In this document: positions 17,013 through 24,574 of the stretch, in pieces
How the letters are laid out: the number at the start of each line of letters is the position of its first letter
How positions within the stretch are numbered: position 1 is the first letter of the stretch
NCBI GenBank assembly: GCA_964567515.1
Contig: CAZMMW010000002.1
Span: forward strand, 1-37,330
Direction: 5' to 3'
From: JBBIVB01 sp964567515
GTDB taxonomy: Bacteria; Patescibacteriota; Patescibacteriia; Veblenbacterales; UBA10138
DNA: 37,330 bases
Program-made: the position numbers and the translations under genes
The notes under the pieces: generated by a model
Database searches by the model: none
Told to the model about the DNA's origin: nothing
Seen by the model: only the letters and a program-made list of their open reading frames with translations

Positions 17013-18221
17013 CTAAATCGCCGAGGACAGCCTGTACATTGGCAGTAAAATAGCGGCAACCATAAAACCTACGCCTACGCCCATTACCAACATAATCATC
17101 GGCTCTAGTAAGGTAACCAAATTAGACACTAAATTATTTACTTCTCTGGTATAAAAATCCGCCAAGCGTTTAAAAATCTCCTCCAAGCGGCCGGTTTTTT
17201 CACCCACTATCATCATTTGCGATACCATACTAGGCACAATGTCGGTCTGGCTAAAAATACTGGCCACAGAATTGCCGTCTTCCACTTCTTTAATAGTGCG
17301 TTTAAGAATATCTTCAAACACGGCGCTATCTACCACGCTGGCTACTATTTCCAAACTTTTAGTTAAAGGCACGCCGCCGACTATCAAAGTGTACATGGAA
17401 CGGGTAAAGCGCACTAAATAAATATGCTTGTAAATTGTTCCAACGATGGGAATTTTTAACTGCGCGATGTGCCATAAATAACGTCCTTGCGGCGTACGGA
17501 AATATAAATTTAATAAGATTATCAATCCCGCCACAACCACGATCAGCAACCACCACCAATTAGCCAAAAAAGAACTGATGCCGATTAAAATTTTGGTAGA
17601 AAGAGGTAATTCGGTGCCTGCTTCCTGCAAAATAGTAGTTAGTTTGGGCACTACATAAACCATCATAACTCCGGCTACAATCACCAAACCGCTTAAAATA
17701 AAAGCCGGATAAATCATAGCCCCGCGAATGCGGGACATCAAATCATAACTTTTCTCCTGCTCATCGGCTAAATAAGTCAGCACTTCGTCCAACTTACCCG
17801 AAGTTTCTCCTGAAGTAATCATACTAACATAAAAGGAGGAGAAAACGTTGGGATATTTAACCAAAGTGGCTGAAAGTTTAGCGCCGCCCTCTACTTCATC
17901 GGCTATTTCCGACACAATCATTCTTAGTTTGGGATTAGTTGTTTGTTTTTCTAAAATACGCAAAGCCTGCACTAAAGGTAAAGTAGCCGCAGCCATTACT
18001 GCCAACTGTCTAGAAAAAATTACCAAATCCTTGCTCTTAATACGCCCAATTTGGATCATGGATAAAAAACTAAAACGGCCCAAGCGGCGTTCTTTGATGG
18101 TTAAGGGAGTTAAACTACGGTCAATTAAAATTTCCACCGCTTCCTCATGAGAAACGGCTTCTACCATCCCTCTGATGGTTTGACCTTCTATATTTTTAGC
18201 TTGATATTCAAATAAAGACAC
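17013..18221 (-). CDS. pilC: Type IV pilus inner-membrane platform protein PilC
   Basis: 402-residue GspF/PilC protein that links the assembly ATPase to the growing pilus. It has the N-terminal cytoplasmic segment with YQAKNIEGQTIRGMVEA, two homologous GspF domains (FSRQLAVMAAATLPLVQAL and FTRSMYTLIVGGVPLTKSLE, each followed by a block ending in a membrane helix) and a C-terminal helix with the usual LLEPMIMLVMGVGVG. The length is typical. The gene lies after the PilT-like gene with an AT-rich palindromic spacer between. Confidence 0.95.
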   Translation of the reverse strand: MSLFEYQAKNIEGQTIRGMVEAVSHEEAVEILIDRSLTPLTIKERRLGRFSFLSMIQIGRIKSKDLVIFSRQLAVMAAATLPLVQALRILEKQTTNPKLRMIVSEIADEVEGGAKLSATLVKYPNVFSSFYVSMITSGETSGKLDEVLTYLADEQEKSYDLMSRIRGAMIYPAFILSGLVIVAGVMMVYVVPKLTTILQEAGTELPLSTKILIGISSFLANWWWLLIVVVAGLIILLNLYFRTPQGRYLWHIAQLKIPIVGTIYKHIYLVRFTRSMYTLIVGGVPLTKSLEIVASVVDSAVFEDILKRTIKEVEDGNSVASIFSQTDIVPSMVSQMMIVGEKTGRLEEIFKRLADFYTREVNNLVSNLVTLLEPMIMLVMGVGVGFMVAAILLPMYRLSSAI

Positions 18222-18227
18222 AAAAGA

Positions 18228-18293
18228 AATTTAAAATTAAAAATGCAAAATTCAAAATTATTTTTAATTTTTCACTTTAAACTTTTAACTTTC
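18228..18293. repeat. AT-rich palindromic spacer between pilC and the PilT-like gene
   Basis: Units such as AAATTAAAAATGCAAAATTC on one side and TTTTTAATTTTTCACTTTAA on the other make an imperfect inverted repeat. A similar one is at 19378-19446. The element TTTTTAATTTTTAACTTT is also shared with the repeats of the accessory island. Confidence 0.6.
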
Positions 18294-18294
18294 A

Positions 18295-19374
18295 TTACCT
18301 CATCCTCAACATTGATTGTAAAGCAGAGGGATCAGCAGCCTGCTGGATTGCTTCGTCTGTCTTGACTTCTCCGGTTCTGACTAAATCAGCCAGACTGCGC
18401 TCTAAACTAATCATACCTTCACCACGAGAGGTTTCCAAGACAGTTCTTAGTTGTAATATTTTATTATCCCGGATTAAAGCCTGCACCGGTTCGGTACTAA
18501 TCAACAGTTCACTGACTAATAATCTACCACCGCCCACTCGCGGTACCAAACGTTGACAAGCAGCCGCCAAAAAAATGTCGGCCAATTCCATTCTAAAATT
18601 TTTGGCATCAATATTAGGCAAAATATTACCGGCTATATGCTCCAAAGCCTGAATAGTGGAATCGGCCTCTACTACTACCATAACCAAGGTGCCAGAACCG
18701 GCTAAATTCAACACTTGCGGCCAGGCGGAAGGAGGAATGGGCACATCAATAGCTAAAACATCAGCGTCTTCGTTGCGAACATCATCCAAAGCCTGAGCAA
18801 ACGTTAGAACATCGTCCCCTATATCACGCTGTTTAATTAAAGACTTATCATTAACTAATAAATATTCAATAGGATCTTCTAAGGTTACTAGATGACGCGC
18901 AGTCTGATGATTAATACGATCCAACAATGAACTCATGGTGGTAGTGCGTCCAGAACCCCGGGGGCCTGCTATGATCAGCAAGCCCTCGCGGGCAGTAATA
19001 TATTCAACCAAACGCTTGGGTACGCCTAGCTGCTCACAAGGATAAGCTTGGGGCGAAATATAACGTAAATCAAAAGAAGGCAAATTCTTTTGAAAATCAA
19101 CATGCACTCTAAAACGGGCTTTGTTACCTAAAGCATAACTCACTGTAATGGTACGCTGTTGTAACAATAAATTTTTTTTATCGCTGGGCAATAAAAAATC
19201 AATAGCTTGCTGCAACAAATCAGGACTTAAGACCGGCTCTTGCGTAAGCGTTTCTAATTTGCCGTCTTTCCGCACCACCGGCTGATTGGCGGCCATCAAA
19301 TGAATATCTGATACCTGGCGTTCAGCCGCGGCAGTCAAAATTCTGGCAATAGTTAAATTATCAGTAGTAGACAC
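18295..19374 (-). CDS. PilT-like protein with lost ATPase motifs
   Basis: 359-residue protein of the PilT/secretion-ATPase family in the position of a retraction ATPase. N-terminal SDIHL (22-26), the Asp box TLEDPIEY (164-171) and the overall length fit PilT. The ATP site does not: Walker A reads G137-PRGSGR-T144 with Arg in place of the catalytic Lys (codon CGC). Walker B reads DADVLAIDVPI instead of the usual DPDxxxxGExRD. The His box reads GTLVMVVVEADS instead of GHLVxxTLHT. So it probably binds nucleotide poorly and does not hydrolyse it. It could be a regulatory partner of PilB or of a true PilT elsewhere. Confidence 0.85.
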   Translation of the reverse strand: MSTTDNLTIARILTAAAERQVSDIHLMAANQPVVRKDGKLETLTQEPVLSPDLLQQAIDFLLPSDKKNLLLQQRTITVSYALGNKARFRVHVDFQKNLPSFDLRYISPQAYPCEQLGVPKRLVEYITAREGLLIIAGPRGSGRTTTMSSLLDRINHQTARHLVTLEDPIEYLLVNDKSLIKQRDIGDDVLTFAQALDDVRNEDADVLAIDVPIPPSAWPQVLNLAGSGTLVMVVVEADSTIQALEHIAGNILPNIDAKNFRMELADIFLAAACQRLVPRVGGGRLLVSELLISTEPVQALIRDNKILQLRTVLETSRGEGMISLERSLADLVRTGEVKTDEAIQQAADPSALQSMLRMR

Positions 19375-19377
19375 AAT

Positions 19378-19446
19378 ATAAATTTAAAATTTAAAATTAA
19401 AAGTTAAAAATAATTTTTAATTTTTCATTTTTAATTTTTAACTTTC
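19378..19446. repeat. AT-rich palindromic spacer between the PilT-like gene and pilB
   Basis: Inverted repeat of AAAATTAAAAGTTAAAAATA with TATTTTTAATTTTTAACTTT-like arms. It fills the spacer and holds no gene. Confidence 0.65.
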
Positions 19447-19447
19447 G

Positions 19448-21190
19448 TCATTCTTGCGCTACCGAAATCACTTCTTCCAAAGAGGTAAGACCTGCCAACA
19501 ATTTAAAATAACCATCCTGCATTAAATTCGTTCCGCCTTGAGCTATAAATTCCTCTTTTAGTTCATAAGGTTTGGCCCCCTCCACAATGCATTTTTGTAA
19601 TTTAGGTGTATTTAACAAAACTTCACTAATAGCCACCCGTCCTTTATAACCAGTATTTTCACATTGATTGCAGCCCTTGGCTTTAAAAATTTGCCAAGGT
19701 TCTTTAGGTATTTCTTGTTTCGCTTCCTCGCCCATCATCTCAAATTCCTTCTTAATTTTAGCTACGATTTCAGCTGCTAAGTCAACTGGCTGTCGACAAC
19801 GTTCACAAAGACGCCTGGCTAAACGTTGAGCTACTATGACATTAATAGTAGAGGCTAGCAAAAACGGTTCTTGGTGCATATCTATCAAACGAGGAATGGC
19901 GCTAATAGCATCGTTAGTGTGCAAGGTAGAAAGTAAGATGTGTCCGGTGAGTGAAGTATGAATAGCCAACTCGGCTGTTTCGGGATCACGAATTTCTCCC
20001 ACCATAATAATATCCGGATCTTGGCGCAAAATAGACCTTAAACCCGAAGCAAAAGTATAACCAACTTCTGGATTAACTTGCGACTGGCTTACACCTGATA
20101 AAAAATATTCTACCGGGTCTTCTAAAGTAATAATATTAACGTCTTCATGATTTAAAATATTCAACACTGCATATAAGGTGGTGGTTTTGCCGCTGCCAGT
20201 GGGGCCAGTTACTAAAAACATACCATGTGGTTTATTAATGGCTTCGTTTAGTACTCGTAATTTATAACCAGTAAAGCCCAAACCTTCAAAAGTCCTGACG
20301 CCAGTAGTGGGGTCTAAAATACGCATGACTACTTTTTCGTTGCCCACCACCGGTAAAATAGAAACACGAAAATCAATTACTTTATTTAAGATTTTTAATC
20401 TAATACGTCCGTCTTGTGGTACACGGGTCTCATCAATTTTTAAGGTGGCTAATACTTTTACTCTAGACACCACGGCAGCGTGAATATATTTAGGTAAAGT
20501 TAATAAAGTATGCAGTACGCCATCTATTCTAAAACGCACCCTAGTATCTGCCTCGCCCGGCTCAATGTGCACATCCGACGCTCCCCGTTCCACCGCGTGC
20601 CGCAAAATCACCGACACCATTTTAGAAACTGGGGCTGCTTTGATAACTTGTTCAAAATCAATGATCTCTTTAGTTTCTCCTCGCAACGCTTTCTGATCTT
20701 CCTCTTCGGTCATTTTTAACACTTCTGACACTTCGGTCATGATGGTGCTATACTGTCTTAACACCTGCATTAAACTCTCGTTAGTAGTCAAAGCATAACG
20801 CGGTTTCCAACCATGCTGCCTCCCTAGTATCTCTACTGCTTCCAAAGCTTTAAAATTTTCTGGGTGCACCAAGGCCAGCCACACCTCATTGTTTTGCTGG
20901 CTAAAAGGAACGATCTGATAATATTGAGCAAACTCCAAGGGGATCAACTTTAAAACGTCACCTTTAATTTCTTGTTCACTTAACTCTACCGCCGGAAAAT
21001 TATAAAAAGAACTCTTGGCTTTTAATAAATCCGCTGGTAATATTTTTCCTTGTTCTAAAATAACATCTTCTAAGCTGCGTTTGTTAACTTCAGCTCGCTG
21101 ACGCAACTCTGTTAATTGACTGGCGGACAATATCCGCTGCTTAACTAAAAAATCACCCAGATCATTTTTAATAATTTTATTAGTGGTCAT
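19448..21190 (-). CDS. pilB: Type IV pilus extension ATPase PilB
   Basis: 580-residue GspE/PilB ATPase that drives pilin polymerisation. The N-terminal MshEN-like domain is about residues 1-150 and the core from about 180. All ATPase motifs are intact: Walker A GPTGSGKT (329-336), Asp box ITLEDPVEYF, Walker B DPDIIMVGEIRDPETAE (391-407), His box TGHILLSTLHTNDA (415-428). The tetracysteine zinc site is C462, C465, C507 and C510. The contrast with the next gene, whose motifs are lost, is striking. Confidence 0.96.
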   Translation of the reverse strand: MTTNKIIKNDLGDFLVKQRILSASQLTELRQRAEVNKRSLEDVILEQGKILPADLLKAKSSFYNFPAVELSEQEIKGDVLKLIPLEFAQYYQIVPFSQQNNEVWLALVHPENFKALEAVEILGRQHGWKPRYALTTNESLMQVLRQYSTIMTEVSEVLKMTEEEDQKALRGETKEIIDFEQVIKAAPVSKMVSVILRHAVERGASDVHIEPGEADTRVRFRIDGVLHTLLTLPKYIHAAVVSRVKVLATLKIDETRVPQDGRIRLKILNKVIDFRVSILPVVGNEKVVMRILDPTTGVRTFEGLGFTGYKLRVLNEAINKPHGMFLVTGPTGSGKTTTLYAVLNILNHEDVNIITLEDPVEYFLSGVSQSQVNPEVGYTFASGLRSILRQDPDIIMVGEIRDPETAELAIHTSLTGHILLSTLHTNDAISAIPRLIDMHQEPFLLASTINVIVAQRLARRLCERCRQPVDLAAEIVAKIKKEFEMMGEEAKQEIPKEPWQIFKAKGCNQCENTGYKGRVAISEVLLNTPKLQKCIVEGAKPYELKEEFIAQGGTNLMQDGYFKLLAGLTSLEEVISVAQE

Positions 21191-21328
21191 ATATTTTCTA
21201 CAATCTATTAAATGAATAGATCATTAATAAATGAGTGTATACTCTCTTTTTATCTAACATAATAAAACTCTTTTGATAAATTATGCCTTCTCCTTAATTT
21301 AATCTTGACTAAAGCTGTTTTGTTTTTA

Positions 21329-21664
21329 TCACCAATTCGTCGCTTTGGTATTAGCCGGAGTAGTAGAAATGAAAGGGTTAGGATTACCTGGAACAAGAGG
21401 TGTTATAGGCAGGTCAGCATAGTTCTCAAAATCTCTGACTCCCTCGCTGTTAAAAAAATTAGGATCAAAACCCTTGGTGTCAGGTAATTTGACACTGCCT
21501 TGATATAATTTAATTTGGGTTTTGGGTGACAAAGAAGGAACTAAAATACCTTTAGGCGCCAAAACTTTGGTATACAACAAATACAAAGTGCCTAACACTG
21601 CCGCTGCTAAGATAATAATCAAAATTACTAATTGGCTTTTAGGTAAACTTTTGGGTAATAACAT
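21329..21664 (-). CDS. Small single-pass membrane protein of the pilus operon
   Basis: 111-residue protein with one membrane helix (about 13-30) and a Pro/Asn-rich, Cys-free external part. I do not recognise a family. Its place between pilO and pilB, two bases after the pilO stop, suggests a pilus assembly role. It could stand in for PilP, but lacks a lipobox and any PilP-like domain I can see. The 140-base spacer after its stop, before pilB, holds no clear gene. Confidence 0.6.
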   Translation of the reverse strand: MLLPKSLPKSQLVILIIILAAAVLGTLYLLYTKVLAPKGILVPSLSPKTQIKLYQGSVKLPDTKGFDPNFFNSEGVRDFENYADLPITPLVPGNPNPFISTTPANTKATNW

Positions 21665-21666
21665 AA

Positions 21667-22248
21667 TTAATGCGGATAATAATAACCGGTCACTTCTAAG
21701 GAAAAACCTTGGCTACTATAATTAATATTTTCTACTTGTAATAATCGCCAAGCTGTTTGCAACTCACCCAAAAAAGACTTTAAACTTTTATAATCGCCGC
21801 CTTGTAAATTAAGCAGCAAACGAACCTGCTTCACGCCACTGCTTGTTTCTATTCTTTTGCTGGCGCCAGTGGCAGAACTAATGGATAAAGACCGCAAAGG
21901 TAATTTAGAGCGAGCGGCTAAAGTTTCTATTTGCACTAATAAATTAGGCGCGTCTTCTACGGCCGGCAAAACTAACTGCAAATCATCACCCAACTGGCTT
22001 TTCATTTTCTGCCACTGTTTAATCTGTCCTTGCAGTTGAGAGAATTTTTCTTGCCGCTGAAATAATTGGGCCTGTAAATCACGAGCTTGTGTCATAGTAC
22101 GCCATTCCACAAATTTAGGCCACACTAAATACCAAATCATAATAATTACCACCAATAAAACTATAATCGTGGCCCACCATTTAAAATGCTTGGCCAAAGA
22201 AAGCTCTAAGCGGCTTGTTTGTTCGGTAATTTGTGATAATTGTACCAT
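21667..22248 (-). CDS. pilO: Type IV pilus assembly protein PilO
   Basis: 193-residue bitopic protein: short cytoplasmic N terminus, one membrane helix (about 25-45), a coiled coil (MTQARDLQAQLFQRQEKFSQ and on), then a ferredoxin-like domain with PNLLVQIETLAARSKLPLRS and GDYKSLKSFLGELQ. This is the PilO pattern. PilN and PilO form a heterodimer that links PilM in the cytoplasm to the outer parts. It follows pilN by 11 bases. Confidence 0.88.
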   Translation of the reverse strand: MVQLSQITEQTSRLELSLAKHFKWWATIIVLLVVIIMIWYLVWPKFVEWRTMTQARDLQAQLFQRQEKFSQLQGQIKQWQKMKSQLGDDLQLVLPAVEDAPNLLVQIETLAARSKLPLRSLSISSATGASKRIETSSGVKQVRLLLNLQGGDYKSLKSFLGELQTAWRLLQVENINYSSQGFSLEVTGYYYPH

Positions 22249-22259
22249 AAATGATTAAT

Positions 22260-23285
22260 TTATTTAGCCGAAATCCAGCCGGGAACTAATTTTAATTGAA
22301 AACTGCTAGTTACTGTAGTTTTTTTAGTTTCCGTACTTTCACCAACGCTAATACTGCCTAGTGCCACTTCGGCAATAACATTTTTAGCTTGTTGAAAAAT
22401 AACTAGTTGTTGGGCTATATCACTAACAGAATAAGCTTGTACTGGCAATACCGCCACGCCTTCACGGGTAACTGACAAAGAAGAATATTTGACATTAGAT
22501 AAAGTCAAATCCTCCAGAGTACTAAAAAACTTAAGCCAATCAGGGCGTTGTTTTACTAAATCCTTAATTAAAATCATACGTTGGCTAATCCGCTCTAATT
22601 CCGCTAAATCGTTTTTAGCCGATTCTATTTGTTGTACTAAAGTATGGGCATCCTCTTGTATTTTTTTAATTTCTACCTGTTCTAAAGTAATCAAAGTAAA
22701 CACTATACCATATAATAAACCAACTACTGCTGCGGTCGCTAAAACTACCAAACCTAACTTCTTTAAATAAAAAGGTATCTTACTAGCACGAGCAGTTAAA
22801 GGCAATAAATTAACGTCTAGTACTACCCCCAAAGGCACTTTGGGAAGCGGTGGAGCTGTCACTGGCTGATCAGCGGTTTTTGCTGGCGGTAGCGGAACGG
22901 CTTTACTGGGAATAACTTTATCTTTATCTTTGTTTTTGGTTGCGGATGGTGGCGGCACAAACGATTGAGCGCTAAAAAATTTTCTAAACCAATTTGTTTT
23001 AGACGCTTTTGTTTCCTTAATAGATTCTGTACCAATTTTTTTCTTAAACTCTATTTCTTCTTTGGCCGGCACAACTTTGGTAATATCTGGCACCCGATTA
23101 AACCAACTTTTTATTTTATTCCACCAGGAAGAAGCTTCTTCCGCTTCGGCTTCTTGCAATCTTTTAGCCAATACTGACGGCTGACTATATTTAGTAGGAA
23201 CCGACGAGACGGGCTTCTGACGCTCACTTTCCTCGCGTGAACGTAAGTTAGCTGGCAATAAATTGACATCTTTATCTTGTGGCAT
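22260..23285 (-). CDS. pilN: PilN-like protein with two VNLLP motifs
   Basis: 341 residues, much longer than the usual PilN of about 180-200. PilN binds PilM through an N-terminal INLLP-type motif. Here the motif occurs twice: DVNLLP at residues 6-11 and DVNLLP at 157-162. The first is followed by an unusual charged, Pro-rich cytoplasmic region (about 20-150), the second directly by the membrane helix (about 172-192), a coiled coil (EIKKIQEDAHTLVQQIESAK) and the normal PilN domain. The protein might hold two PilM molecules, or an extended PilM-binding linker was added by duplication. Confidence 0.85.
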   Translation of the reverse strand: MPQDKDVNLLPANLRSREESERQKPVSSVPTKYSQPSVLAKRLQEAEAEEASSWWNKIKSWFNRVPDITKVVPAKEEIEFKKKIGTESIKETKASKTNWFRKFFSAQSFVPPPSATKNKDKDKVIPSKAVPLPPAKTADQPVTAPPLPKVPLGVVLDVNLLPLTARASKIPFYLKKLGLVVLATAAVVGLLYGIVFTLITLEQVEIKKIQEDAHTLVQQIESAKNDLAELERISQRMILIKDLVKQRPDWLKFFSTLEDLTLSNVKYSSLSVTREGVAVLPVQAYSVSDIAQQLVIFQQAKNVIAEVALGSISVGESTETKKTTVTSSFQLKLVPGWISAK

Positions 23286-23289
23286 ATAT

Positions 23290-24378
23290 TTATTTATGAA
23301 TTTCCCTTAAAGCCAAGCCAACGGCTGTAGCCAAACGAGGACCAATCTCCTCCAAAACACCCTTTAGCTCTATAGGATATGATACTGCTTGCCAGGGATC
23401 TCCGATAATGGTCTTTAATTGAAAAATACTTTCTAAGTATTCTGGAAAATTAGGTAAAAACCCAGAACCGCCAGTCACTACAATCTTTTCTACAGTATGA
23501 ATGCCTTGGGCCTGATATAATGATAAAGAATATTTCAACTCGTTAATTACCGGCGAAATAGTATCTCTGATAACATTAGGCACATTACTACCCGGGCTGG
23601 TGTTAATTACCCCTACATCACGTTTAAATTGCTCTGCTCGATTAGCATCTATGTTTAAACTAGCGGCTATAGCTTTAGTAACTGTTACCCCTCCCACGTC
23701 TACACTGCGATTTAATACTGGAATATGATTCTCCACAATCACAAGATCTGTAGTCAAAGCGCCAATATCTAAAATAGCTATCGCTCCTGCTTCTGCCCCC
23801 AACAATGCCCTACCCAAGGCAAAAGCTTCTGTTTCTAAACTTAATAATTCAATATTGGCCTGACTGAAAATTTCCAAATATTGTTTAACTAAACTTTTAG
23901 GCGCAGCCGTTAACAACACTCTAATGCCTTTATCTTTTTTAGCTGCCAAAGAAATAACGGCTCTTTTGTCTTTTGGTTCTGCGGATGAAGTTGCTTCTCT
24001 TAAAGTCTTCCAATCTAAAATCATTTCTTCTAATGGAATAGGAACTATTTTTTTTGCTTCATAATTTAAGGCTTGCCCCACTTCTCGTTCATTCATCACC
24101 GGCAAAGTTAACACTGAACTGAATACGGAAAAAGTAGGCAAAGCAGCCACTGCTTTGTTGCTGGTCACTTTGGCTCGCTGACAAATGGCGACTAAGGTTC
24201 TGGCGGTGCGCTCAATTTTATCATGCACATTAAATTTAATTTCCTCCACCGGCAGTTCGGCCAAACCATAAGTTTCTAGTTTGGCTTGCCCGCCCATGTT
24301 AGCCAATTCCACTACTTTTATAGAGGCGGTGCCTAAATCAATACCTAAATATGATTGTTTTTTAGCAAATAATGACAT
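23290..24378 (-). CDS. pilM: Type IV pilus assembly actin-like ATPase PilM
   Basis: 362-residue actin-fold protein. Phosphate-binding loop YLGIDLGTASIKVVEL at the N terminus, AIAILDIGALTTDLVIVEN as the second phosphate loop, and VVTGGSGFLPNFPEYLES as the adenosine part. It links cytoplasmic PilB/PilT to PilN through the N-terminal tail of PilN. It precedes pilN by 4 bases, the conserved pilMNO order. Confidence 0.95.
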   Translation of the reverse strand: MSLFAKKQSYLGIDLGTASIKVVELANMGGQAKLETYGLAELPVEEIKFNVHDKIERTARTLVAICQRAKVTSNKAVAALPTFSVFSSVLTLPVMNEREVGQALNYEAKKIVPIPLEEMILDWKTLREATSSAEPKDKRAVISLAAKKDKGIRVLLTAAPKSLVKQYLEIFSQANIELLSLETEAFALGRALLGAEAGAIAILDIGALTTDLVIVENHIPVLNRSVDVGGVTVTKAIAASLNIDANRAEQFKRDVGVINTSPGSNVPNVIRDTISPVINELKYSLSLYQAQGIHTVEKIVVTGGSGFLPNFPEYLESIFQLKTIIGDPWQAVSYPIELKGVLEEIGPRLATAVGLALREIHK

Positions 24379-24574
24379 TTATTTATCGCTCTTTTGTTTT
24401 AAAACCCAAGCTTCTTAAATTATAGCACCGCCAATTATAAATTAGAATAATAAGATGTTAATTTTCAATTCTCAATTACCAATTCTCAATTAAGTGAAAT
24501 TTGGAAAATTGGAGCTTGTTTGAAAATTGATAATTGATAATTCTTAAACTCGTACTTCCTTCGCTCTTCACTTC
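24379..24574. repeat. Repeat-filled spacer between the Cys-rich gene and pilM
   Basis: AATTTTCAATTCTCAATTAC units at 24459-24492, then AAATTTGGAAAATTGGAGCTTG at about 24499-24518 and AAATTGATAATTGATAATTC. It is the inverted counterpart of the segment at 16549-16610. No gene is seen. Confidence 0.65.
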
